Positions 11,389 through 21,904 of a DNA stretch of 64,000 nucleotides are shown here, one piece after another. The position numbers and the translations under genes are program-made. The notes under the pieces were generated by a model. That model worked only from the letters and a program-made list of their open reading frames with translations. It made no database searches and was not told the DNA's origin. Each line of letters begins with the position of its first letter. The stretch's first letter is position 1. The stretch comes from Sphaerulina vaccinii (Eukaryota; Ascomycota; Dothideomycetes; Mycosphaerellales; Mycosphaerellaceae): positions 1,922,001 through 1,986,000 of the forward strand of contig JAKUDP010000004.1 of assembly GCA_022570795.1 (NCBI GenBank), given 5' to 3'.

Positions 11389-12459
11389 ATGTCAAGAGAC
11401 AGGATCCAGGACTCTGCATTCGAGGAATGGCTGCAGCTGGAGCATGAAGCCGATAGCAACTGGCTTGCCCAGCAAGTGTCTCTTCAAGTTCCTATCACAT
11501 TGCCTTGGAAGAAACAAAAGGTCAGGCTTGGAACCTGCTTCCAGTCTCGCCTTCAACAGAGTGATCCATGGCTTCGAGAGAACCCTTTCATCCTGTCCGA
11601 CCTCTTCATGATCCCGAAAGTTTTGCGAAGTGAATACGGCAGCACATCAACTTTTAACTCCGTCAACACCACACGAAAGTCAGAAACGTCAAACCATCTT
11701 AGCTTGGGCTTCGGGATGGGTGTCGGACTTCCTTTCCTATGCTCCGCTTCTGTCAAAGGAACTTATGATGAGGACGTGAAGAATAATAATGATGTGAGTT
11801 TGTCGGACACTTCTGGCCAAGTTGTTCCCGTGCTAATGCGAGGGCCTTTGTAGTCGGACAAAAGCTCGATACGCGCCAGTGTTCGCAGCGCTACTGTGCA
11901 GCTAGACCGTAATCCGCGTCTGAGTCATGAAGCCATGGCAATGCTGAAGTATGGTGGAGGATATCGATCGTTTACTGACAAGTATGGCGACTACTTCGTC
12001 TGGGGATATCGGCTTGGTGGCGACACGGGTCTCATGTTAAGCAGCTCTAGCTTCACCAACAAGAAAGTGGAGTCGTACGGCATCAAAGCGACAGTCGAAG
12101 TGCTTTTCGTTGAGGTCAGTAAGACCTGGACCAAAGACTTCCATTCTTTCGAGGCCGGGAAGTCGATGAGGCTGTTGGGGTACGATACGCTCAGTGATCA
12201 GAACTGGAATATTACCACCGCAGAGAGTGGCATGGAGGCGCTGTCCGGAAAAGCTGAAACGGTGATACTGGCGTCGCAGAACATCCTGGAGAGGGTGTTG
12301 AAGATCCTGGAGTCCGAAAGCATGGCTGATGGAGACGAGTTGTCTCATGAGCAATGCGAATTCTTGACAGGCAATGGAATTGCGGTCGAGCTTGTTCTCT
12401 TGCCCATGGCATCCATGAGAGATGTAGCCCGGTGGACAACAGAGCATGATGTGATCTGA
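11389..12459 (+). CDS. compact MACPF-like protein
   Basis: Exons 11389-11793 and 11854-12459 join across a 60-bp intron (GTGAGT...TGTAG) to give 336 residues. The start is the first ATG after CACAAAAG. There is no signal peptide. The N-terminal third (PITLPWKKQKVRLGTCF) leads into a beta-rich region with alternating Ser/Thr. The motif KYGDYFVWGYRLGG at about residues 178-191 matches the spacing of the perforin signature (Y-G-x-x-F-x6-G-G), with Asp-Tyr where Thr/Ser-His is usual. The flanking sequence (SSSSFTNKKVESYGIKATVEV) looks like one of the amphipathic hairpin regions of that fold. No lectin or other accessory domain follows. Its divergent neighbour carries both MACPF-like and lectin regions. 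The fold call rests on one motif plus context, so confidence is moderate. Confidence 0.72.
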
Positions 12460-12870
12460 AAGATCTGCATCTTAATGGCGGAGTCTGATACTTTGACACT
12501 ATATCATCAAGTCCTGAATGTAGTTCCCGGCATCTGAATAGCGTTTCGCAGCAGAGGCAATGTTATGAACCGCCACAGCGTCTCGTACGCGCTTCGATGA
12601 ACTCATCGGGGCCGCACACTCAGATGCTGAGAATGCGCATAGCGCCGCATCTTTCGCCGAGCAGATCAACAGAACGCGAAGGTCGAGTGTGCAAATGATG
12701 TTCATATGGTACGAAGGAGACAGCGAAAAGAGAATGTTATCAATGTTGTCAAGCGCCAAGCCTCGCATAGAAATCCGAGCTTGTTCCTTAGTCTCAGTCA
12801 TCATACTGCCTTGGCAAACTAGTCCTCATTCGGAATCTTGCCGCAGGCAGTCTGAGGGCCTAACTGGCAC
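12460..12870. other. spacer between MACPF-like gene and transposon island
   Basis: 411 bp of normal composition (CpA and TpG still present) before the RIP-mutated island starts. A minus-strand open frame of about 100 codons (12804-12499) has no domain and could be the relic end of a gene cut by the transposon, but I cannot support it. Confidence 0.4.
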
Positions 12871-12893
12871 TTTTGGCATATACTAATTAGCTC
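12871..12893 (+). repeat. left candidate terminal inverted repeat
   Basis: The island begins with TTTTGG followed by ATATACTAATTAGCT (12878-12892). The same 15-mer occurs inverted at 29699-29713, and a closely related inverted copy preceded by TTTTGG, differing by C/T changes and one gap, lies at the right edge. The C/T differences fit RIP. No target-site duplication is evident. Confidence 0.5.
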
Positions 12894-13330
12894 GATTTTG
12901 AAATATAGGCGAATAAATATATAGATACTTAGAGGGGCTTCAGATAGTCGTAGAGATTATAAAACTTTATTTAGAAAATCTAAAAGCCTACTATACTACT
13001 TATAACACCTTACTATTAGTAGCTAGTAGCCCGGCTGCAGTAGTAGTAGTAGAGAGCACTCCTTATATACTTCCTTAGAGTATTAGTTAATCTTAGTTAA
13101 TCTTATCTATACTTAACTACTTTTAGACTTATTTTTAAAATATATCTATATTAGTACCTATATTGCTAAAAAGCCTATTATCCTTAGAATTATACTCCTC
13201 CTTAGACAACAAGTTGCCCTTAAGGTCTGAGTTAATAGTAGTATTCTTAGTAATCTCTATACAAATAGCTATAAGTAGGGCCTTAGCTAAGTTCTTTATA
13301 TAGTATAGGAAGTTGTTATAGTTACTATTA

Positions 13331-13398
13331 GCTGCGTTCCAAGTAAAGCCGAGATGCACAAACGCCTGGCAGCGATTCTTAGGCGCAATTAGCATTCC
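13331..13398. other. patch with little RIP inside the island
   Basis: A 68-bp stretch that keeps CpA and TpG dinucleotides (for example gagatgcacaaacgcctgg) and moderate GC, flanked by fully RIP-mutated DNA. On the minus strand it reads KNRCQAFVHLGFTWNAANS within an 86-codon open frame (13395-13135). It may be a host-derived or low-copy segment that escaped pairing during RIP. Confidence 0.4.
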
Positions 13399-14366
13399 TA
13401 AGCCTTATATAAGGCTATTAGTTCTCAAAGTATATATAAGGTATAAGGCTAAAGCAAGATTCTCGTCGAAGCTAGTTATATTAGGTAGATTATAGAAGTT
13501 GTTATTAGGTATAGAGAAGATAGCCCTCTAAGCTACTATTAATAGCTACTTATACTTCTTTTATATAGTAGCCTTATAACCTAGGCCCTTCTAGTATAGA
13601 CCGATTATATACTTATTATACTTGGACTACTAGATATAGCTAGTATAGGCACCTCTATATAAGAAGTCTTCTAGATTGTTATAATTAGAATCCTCTATAA
13701 GCGCTACTTGCGTACACGCCTTAAATAGGCCCTTTATTCTATTAGTCGGGCTATACTAGAAGTAGTAGTAGTTAGTTTTATTATACTTTGTCTTATTAAG
13801 TATAGCTATAGACCTAATCGGCTTAGAGTCGCGCTTATTATACGAACTTAGGTAATAGCTATATAGTGCGACTAATCTTATCCTAGTACTCTATAAGTTA
13901 ATTTCTATAGGCTCCTATCTAAAGTCGTATACCTCTTAGTACTTCCCCTATCTCTTATTAAATAGTCTAGGCAAGTAATACTTGGACTTATCTGCAATTA
14001 GAGCTATATACTAAGCAATTTGGCTAACTCTCCTATCTAAGCTACTAATTGTTTTGTTAAAGTAGCTAAAGAACTAAGACAGAGTATTGCAGAGTATAAT
14101 ATAGCTATAGAGCTTAACTATAGTATTATATACCTAGAGCAAAGTTATCTTATAGGCCTTGCTAGGTACGTAGAAGATATTCTATAGCTAACTATATACC
14201 TCCTCCTAGTTGTCTTTATCTATACCTATAGGTACTTCTAGCTACAAGGATAGGCGGGTTAGTAGATTATAGCCTAGGCCTTATAGGTAGTAGGTAGGAG
14301 TAGAAGCTATAGTAGCTATCGAGTAGTAGATAGAGGTACTAGATATAGTAACTAAATTCGGGTAAG

Positions 14367-14866
14367 GAGTAGAGTTTGCAAAGTATTAAAGTTAGTATCT
14401 CTAAAAAAAATAGAGTAACTAAGCTACTATATAGTATATTATATATATATAAGTATCTCTAAAGGAAATAGAGACTCTAAGCTACTAGATAGGTAGCTAG
14501 ATACTAATTTCCTTCGGAGAAAGAATAGGGAGATATATAGTATATATATAAGTTAGTATATAAAAGCTCGGCTTTACTTAAGTATAGGCAAGGAGGTAGT
14601 CCTAAGCTCGCCTAAAGAGTAGAGTCTGCAAAGTATTAAAGTTAGTATCTCTAAAAAAAAATAGAGCGACTAAGCTACTATATAGTATGTTATATATATA
14701 TAAGTGTCTCTAAAGAAAATAGAGACTCTAAGCTACTAGATAGGTAGCTAGATACTAATTTCCTTCGGAGATAGAATAGAGAGATATATAGTATATAAGA
14801 GTTTATATACAAAAGCTCGGCTTTGCCTAGATATAGGTAAGGAGGTAGTTCTAAGCTTGCCTAAGT
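14367..14866. repeat. two tandem copies of a 250-bp repeat
   Basis: Two head-to-tail copies with a 250-bp period, 14367-14616 and 14617-14866. Both contain gcaaagtattaaagttag near the start, two internal copies of a tctctaaa...atagag...ctaagctacta block, and aaagctcggcttt near the end. Differences are mostly C/T and G/A. They could be a duplicated non-coding part of the outer element or tandem solo LTRs; no LTR ends were identified. Confidence 0.7.
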
Positions 14867-15899
14867 ATTATATAGACTGCCTATATAATATATATATATT
14901 CTTAATAAAGTAGGGAGTTGGGTATATAAGTATTGCAGACTATAAGCGACTGCAGAAGGCAAAGTAGTAGATGTTGTATATAATAGAAGAAGAAGTATCT
15001 AAGGAAAAAGATAAGTTCCTTTATAGTCTCCTATAGCTACCTAAGGACCTATACTAGTAAATAGCGACGATATATATATAGGGTTACCTACCTTAATAAA
15101 GTAACTAACTAGTATTATCTATAATTGTTAGGCTAATAGGAAGCTCTGCCTAGGCTGCGTATATTATATATAATAGGGTGCAAGTAAAGAGTTTGCAACT
15201 ACCTTTTTACTATTTTGCTATAAAGTAAAGTAAGTATAGCAGTCTATAGCATATGCGATAGTATAGATATAGCGAGAATTATGCTTATAAATAGCTACTT
15301 TTGTATAGAGAAGCCTAATAAGCGTCTAATGTTTGTAGGCATCTCTATATGCAAGAGCTCGAATTTCGATTACCTACGACCTACTCGATTGCTATAGTTG
15401 TTCTAGAAATATAGAGATACTATATAGGTAAGCCTAGCTTATATATATATCTCTATTATCGGTAGGTCGGTTTTGTATAGTCTAAGCTATCTAATTAGTA
15501 TAGTTGTCGCAGGCTTGTAGAGAAGTCGTATATATAAGCCTAGTTTACCCAAGTATGTCCGAGTATTACTCTACGTTGTCTACGAACTTAGACTTGTTAT
15601 TAGCGAGGAACCTAGGCACGTTGTCTATAGCAGCTATAGTCTAAAGGTTGTATTATTCGATTAGATTGTCTATTTAGCTAGGAATATCTAGATACTCGAT
15701 ATTAGGTATAGGACTACCTAAGTCTAGCGTGCGTACTATATTCTAATTGAATCTCTTAAGTATAGATAGACGAGGCTTGTCGTCTATACCTACGTTAGAC
15801 ACGAGGTTGTTTAGGCCTATAGCAAAGAGATCTACTATATAGAATAGAGTATCCTTTGTCTATACGCAATTAAGTAACTCCTCTAGGTAGATTAATACA

Positions 15900-18640
15900 A
15901 CTTAGTAGATCTTGTATATAGCGCTTGCCCTTATATACGCCGTATCTATATATTCGCCAAACGCTACCTCTATTCTATTATAGAGCTAACCTATATAGGT
16001 CGCGAGCAGAGTGCAGTCGGCGAGCTAATCCTCTATACCAAATATACTATTCCTCCGATTTTGTAGTAGCGCTTTTAGATAGCTATTTAGGAACTTATTT
16101 GTATAGTCGATTTCAAACTAACTATCTACTCTACCTATATAGTTTACTAGACTATTTGCTAGAATTGTATTTTAGAGCTGCTTATTAGACGTAGGCGAGT
16201 CTGCAATCTACTTTAGCTAGAGTATAACAAATATATAGTTCTTATAAGACTTTGTATAGAAGATTAAGATATACTAATTAACTATATAGTATAGGAGGCC
16301 GATGTCTACGTACTTAATTATATAGTAGAGGAGTTAGTAGGTCTATACTATCTAGATAAAGTAGATATATATAGTCCTATCCTCGCTACTATTAATTGCG
16401 ACTGCATTTGCTATATAGGGAGCCGACTTCTTCTTTTTCTTTACTATTAGGGTAGTCTTACCTATATAATATCTAGCTTTCATCTAATTAGACTATAGAT
16501 CCAGGCGTAGTATACGCGCCTACTAGGAGAAGTACGCTTTATAGACCTTCTATAATAGATCTAGAAATTCTTCGACTAAAAGCTTTCAAATATATCTAGC
16601 TATATTCGATCTATTACCTAGGTCTTAAATTCTAGCTATTTTATATATAAATGCTAGGATGCAGGTATAATAGCTATCGACTACTAGATACTCTATATAA
16701 CTATATAGTGCCTAGAATAATAGGCAGATCTTGCGATTTATTAGCGCCTAGTAGACCTTTAGATATATTTTCGAGTTGTAGCTCTTAGGCCTACTAAAGT
16801 TTCTATCGATTGCCTATATTAGGTATATCTTTAGGTAGAAGAGCCTAGGTACTAGTAGCACCTACTAGATCCTATTATATAGGTCTTTATTCTTAATATA
16901 CTCCTTATATATAGTATAGATATTAGAGACCGATTTCTAATTACTATAAACTAGCTTAATCTTCTAGCTAGAGTCGTAGCTAGTCTATCTAACCTAGTCC
17001 TTATCTTGCTCTATCTGCGAATAGAGAATCTTGTTCTAGTATAATTAAGACTTAGTAGTAGCGCCTACAAATAGTATAGGGTTGTCTGTAGGATCTATAT
17101 TGTCGCGTTAGATACTATTATATATCTCTCGAAAGTTAAGCTACTTGTCTATAATATCCTCAATTACTCTATATATACTATCTATAGTGCCTTTATCTTC
17201 GAATATAAGCTTTATTATAGAGTGTACGGACTTCTAAGTCGCAAGGCAATATATAATATATATATAGAGGTACTACGATATAGCCTACTAGTCCGAGTCT
17301 AGTTTTATATTATATACTTCTACGACTTCGACTAGGTATGCTCTGCGAATATACTCGGCTATCTTATATAGTATATATACCTACTCTTATTCGCTATACT
17401 TTAGCCCCTCTATACCTATAATATTATAAAGCTATAGGGGATTCTCTTTATATAGTAAGGATATATCTAAGCTACTACGTAGGATCTATATACTTTTAAA
17501 GACCTTTATAGTAGTATAATATAGGAGCTAGTCCTATTTAAGAAACCTAGACTATCTAGTCTAGAGTATATAGTCCTAGTTATCGAAGATAATATTTGTA
17601 GCTAGGTTCCGACTATATATACGCACGCTCTCTATAGCTATTCCAAGTAGGCTCTTGTTTGCCTAATAGATACTCCGAGGATGTGCGTAGACGCCTATAC
17701 TAGCAAGCGTAGATATTACTCTATGCTTAGTTCCCTAACTCTATAGGTAGATCCTAAGCTAGCGAGATAGTCTACTTCTAGCCCTTAGATACTACGCCTA
17801 TCTAATTATTAAAGCTACCTATATAACCTTTCTATAGACCTATTATAGAGTCTCTTTTATATCTATAGTTACCTGCGCTAGTCTAGTAACAAGCGCGCTT
17901 ATAATATTAGTAAGTATAGGAGCTACCTAAGCTATCTTTCTAAATATATCTAAGGGGAGGACCTTGCTTGCTTGCTACTCTAAATCAAATTTGCTAAATA
18001 CCTAAGTATAGTTAGTATAGGTCTTATATACTACTAGACTCTACCTACCTCGATCTAAGCTAAAGACTAGATATCTAGTCTAATAAGGCCTAGAACAAAG
18101 CTTGCAAACTTACTTTTATTTATATATAGGTATACTTTTTATAAGAAAGACTCTTTAGATATAATACTCCCTATCCTCTTTATATACCTACCTATAGTCT
18201 CTACCTACGCGCTTATACCCGGATCCTTCTCTATACTATAGTAGGAGTTTAGGAAGCTCTTAATACTTATATTACTTAAGTATATATACTAAAGGATATT
18301 ATCTATCTTTTCCTAAACTGTCTAACTACTCTTATACTAATTAGGATGCGCCTATACTCTTTCTAGAATTGTCGGAGCTAGTTTATCGGACTCGAGGAAT
18401 ATTGCGCCTTAGAAGCTACTTATCTAAAATATACTTAGTATCGCTATATGTTTGCAGCTTAGGTTCGTAGGCGTTCGTCTATAGTTAGCTATAGTCTTCT
18501 TTATACTTAGAGATTTAGATATATATAGAGCTATTATAGATAGCGACAAAGTAGTAGGTAGTATTATATATAGTACGATTATAGACTCGAAGAGGTAGAA
18601 GTACTACCTTAATTATATTATTAGTTAATAATTAATACTA
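15900..18640 (-). pseudogene. relic of a large unassigned transposon protein
   Basis: Minus-strand translation, ignoring stops created by RIP (CAG to TAG, TGG to TAG/TGA), gives a long protein-like reading. Segments include KSLSIKKTIANYRRTPTNLS near 18.5 kb, LNSYYSIEKDPGISA near 18.2 kb, HILGVSIRQTRAYLE near 17.7 kb, RSNIARYI near 16.6 kb, KKKKKSAPYIANAVAINSS near 16.4 kb and LANSLVNYIGRVDS near 16.1 kb. The style recalls fungal proteins of the DUF6589 type, which are transposon-associated proteins of unknown function, but this is from memory and uncertain. The frame is broken many times and cannot be expressed as is. It lies on the same strand as the helicase relic at 27.4-28.7 kb and may belong to the same element. 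Confidence 0.45.
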
Positions 18641-18780
18641 TAATATATATTCTTTCTAACTACTTCTCTATTCTATTCTATTTATTTGTAGTAGAAACGA
18701 GTATCTATATAGAAGGCAAGCCTAAATCTAGAACTTAAGTAGATACTATCCGAGTAGAAGTAGAAGGCTAGCCTAAATCT

Positions 18781-19041
18781 AGAACTATATAATATACTAA
18801 GAATCTAGCTAGAGGACTATAGAGTATACTTAGATTAAGCTAGAGAGTAATAGAGAACTATATAATATACTAAGAATCTAGCTAGAGGACTATAGAGTAT
18901 ACTTAGATTAAGCTAGAGAGTAATAGAGAACTATATAATATACTAAGGATCTAGCTAGAGGACTGCAGAGTATACTTAGATTAAGCTAAAAAGTAATAGA
19001 GAACTATATAATATACTAAGGATCTAGCTAGAGGACTATAG
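18781..19041. repeat. 73-bp minisatellite, about 3.6 copies
   Basis: Copies start at 18781, 18854, 18927 and 19000 with an exact 73-bp period. Each begins agaactatataatatactaa and contains gatctagctagaggact or gaatctagctagaggact. The copies differ by only a few substitutions, so the array is younger or better homogenised than its surroundings. Shorter related duplications (gcctaaatctagaac) lie just upstream at about 18.72 and 18.77 kb. Confidence 0.85.
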
Positions 19042-20045
19042 GAGCGAGTATAGAACAAATAGGGAGACTAGAGGTACGAAAGTATAGGATACGAGTATAG
19101 AATTTCCTCTATACGTTAGGATACTAGCTTTATATATAATTAATTATATAATATAGGTAGGTAGCGAGCCCGGGAGCGGCTAGTATACTATCTACAATTC
19201 TATCGACGATACTTTAGAGGTATATAGCCTCTAGTCGCATAACTAGAAACTCTAGATACTCTACCTATCGATAGCTTAGGAGGCGATCCTATACGGCTCT
19301 ACTTAGATAGCTAGGTATTGCTCGCAGACTAGATATTACTAGACTTCTTAGCTAGGACCTTATAGAAATTAGGAGTCTACTTTGTCTATAGCAATACCTA
19401 TAGCAATAGAGTCTAGGAATGCGTCTACTTATATTTGGGAGTAGATACTCTAGGCTTTGCTTTTCCCTTTCCTTTTATAGGCGCTACTATATCCTTGTTC
19501 GGTATATTAGGCGCGCTATTCTACGTAGCTTATTTGGAATCTAGAGACCTGTTACTTGCAACTACTTTAGATATTGTCTATAGCTTAGGCGTCGATACGT
19601 ATAGAAGTAGAGTCTAAATACTAAATATACGAATCCTATATATAGACGTGTCCGATATATCTATAATAGTCTCGCTAATATTATAATCGACTTGCCTATC
19701 CTTAATACTTATATATTGCCCTAGGTAATACTACTCGTAGCTCGCCTAGCCTTTGTCTACAAGCTATCTACTCTACCTCTCTATATTAGCCTAGCTGCTC
19801 GCGAGGTTGCTATCTACCTACTATATAAACGTACGTAGCTAAGTCTCTAGTATAGATAGTAGTTAGGTTAGTAATACAAACTTCGCCTACTCTAGATAGG
19901 CTTTTAATCTAGTTTAGTCGAGGACTAGGTAGTAACTAGGAGCCTTGCCCTAGTAGTAGGCGATATACTCTTAAATCCTCTAGGGTAGTATAGATCTAGG
20001 TACTAGCTAGAAGATTGTATTAGTATATAGACGCTATAAGAGTAT

Positions 20046-20259
20046 AGGTATATAGCAATATATAGAGCGCTAGTTAATAAGAGTGTTAGTTGTATAAAAC
20101 TAATCCTTACCTCTATAAAGGATATAGGAGCCTTTAGAGTTATAAGGCAACTACGCCTTGTATATGCTCTGCCTTTGGGACCAAGGATACGGAATCGCTC
20201 TGCGATTCTAATTCCCTTTTCGGAGTTAAGATACTATATCCCTAGACCTAGCTTTTATA
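20046..20259 (-). repeat. 3' LTR of the chromovirus
   Basis: 214 bp, starting with aggtatatagcaatatatag and ending with cctagacctagcttttata. It aligns without gaps of note to 26884-27097, differing mostly by transitions. Confidence 0.88.
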
Positions 20260-20679
20260 ATTATCTCTTTTTCCTAGGGAGCTGCCCTTAGCAATATTCT
20301 AGCGAGAAACATACGTACTCCTTATAGTAGTACGTTATATATTACTCTTCTTAGTACCTATACGTACTATATACAAAGCCCTTATAATATCCTATATAAT
20401 CTATATTATTAGCTTTAGTTTTAGTATTCTTAGTATTAGCCTAATCCCTATAACTTTAGCTTCACTTTATAATAATAGTAAAGGGTTGCTATACGACTCG
20501 TAGGTAATGCGCAGTTGCTATTTACCGGTCGCTACTACCTAGCGATAGCGACAAATATATATTTAGAACTTCTTCTTAGTTTTTTTTTCTTTTTATATAT
20601 ATATAATATACAATCTACCTTTTACTACTTATACTAGCACTATCTTATATATATCGATACTAGCTATATAAGTACTATA

Positions 20680-21640
20680 TAGTCGTCTTGCAAGTATAAT
20701 AGCTACTCGCTATACTCGCGCTATACTTAACTACCTACCTTATACTCCTAAAGATCTTACCCTCTCTCTCGAGTAGAATATTTCGGTATACTCTCGCTAC
20801 CTTCTATATATAATAGACCGTATATATACTTAGTAAACTCGAGTCTGCTACGAGTCGCCTACTAACTAAATACGTGTCGCAGCTGCCATAGAGGCCTATA
20901 ATAGTATAATAAAGGTCGGTAAGGCAAGAAAGTATACTCGCTACTCTTGTAGCTACTATGCCTACGTCTATATCGAGGATGCTAACCTACGTCGGTAGGC
21001 GCGCTAGGTACTCTTCTACTATGCTAAGCTTAATCGCCTCGCGCTAGGCGCATACTAGAATTAGATCGAGCGCCGCCTTACCTGCCTCCTACCCTTTATC
21101 GATAAGACTAAGCGCCTTATCTAGGCTAATAGTAGCAAATTACTCGGAGAGTTTGAGATACCCAAGAAAGGCGCATCTACTACGTAGGTAGGTCGTAGTA
21201 ATAGTATAGCTACTAGCAAATTCCTCTTGGACTAGACTATAGCTAACTTTACCTAAGCTTAATTCGAGCTCTCCTTCGAGGTATAATATACTCCTATACT
21301 TCTATACTAGTATAATATATATATATTGTACCCGATACTAATAGTTCTTATAGGCCTAGCGTATAAACGGCGCTACTACTTCTACCTTCGAAACTATCCT
21401 CGCCGCCGCCTACCTAGATAGTAGCGATTAGGAGGAGAGCGGCCTCTCTAATATCGAAGAAGAGAAGGAGGTAGAAGAAAGAGAAGAGAAGAGAAAGGAA
21501 GAGGAGGAGGAGGTAGTAGAAGGAGAGAATAACAAAATAGGCGAGGTAGATAAAGCTAATAATAGCAATGCTATCGAGTAGCCTACTCGCTACCTACGCT
21601 CTATAAGAAGAGGCCCTAGGTAGGTATAAAGTTACCTAGA
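20680..21640 (+). pseudogene. relic of an extra antisense frame inside the chromovirus
   Basis: Between the chromodomain and the 3' LTR, the strand opposite to gag-pol reads as protein-like sequence once RIP stops are ignored. Segments include VAAAIEAYNSIIKVGKARKY and LLGEFEIPKKGAS, followed by a Glu/Arg/Lys-rich run (from about 21,440; KREEKRKEEEEVVEGENN) and AIE.PTRYLRSIRRG. The purine-rich tract at 21440-21530 encodes the acidic/basic run. This is not part of the standard Ty3/gypsy set. It could be an accessory frame of the element, a captured host gene or another nested insertion. I do not recognise the family. Confidence 0.4.
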
Positions 21641-21904
21641 GTTATACCTTAATAATATAATTTAGTAGGGGAGGGAGGCTCTAATTAGGTATAAAGTTAA
21701 TTATCCTCGGACCTATATAGTAGCCTTATATAAGCTCGTCGTGCTCTCTACTTGCGCTACTAACTACCTTCGCTATAGGCGAGTAGTAAATAGAAATATA
21801 TTCCTATAAACTTAAATATACCTTTTCTATCTAGTATCTACTAACTCTATAGCTTTAGATTATTTCTACTTCTTCTTTGTAGTATAGCTACTTGCTACCT
21901 ACGA

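Noticed and set aside
12499..12804. A minus frame of about 100 codons beside the island
   Set aside because: No domain recognised, no clear leader or splice sites; could be chance in a 411-bp spacer.
18781..19041. CRISPR-like array
   Set aside because: Direct 73-bp tandem repeats with no spacers, in a eukaryotic genome.
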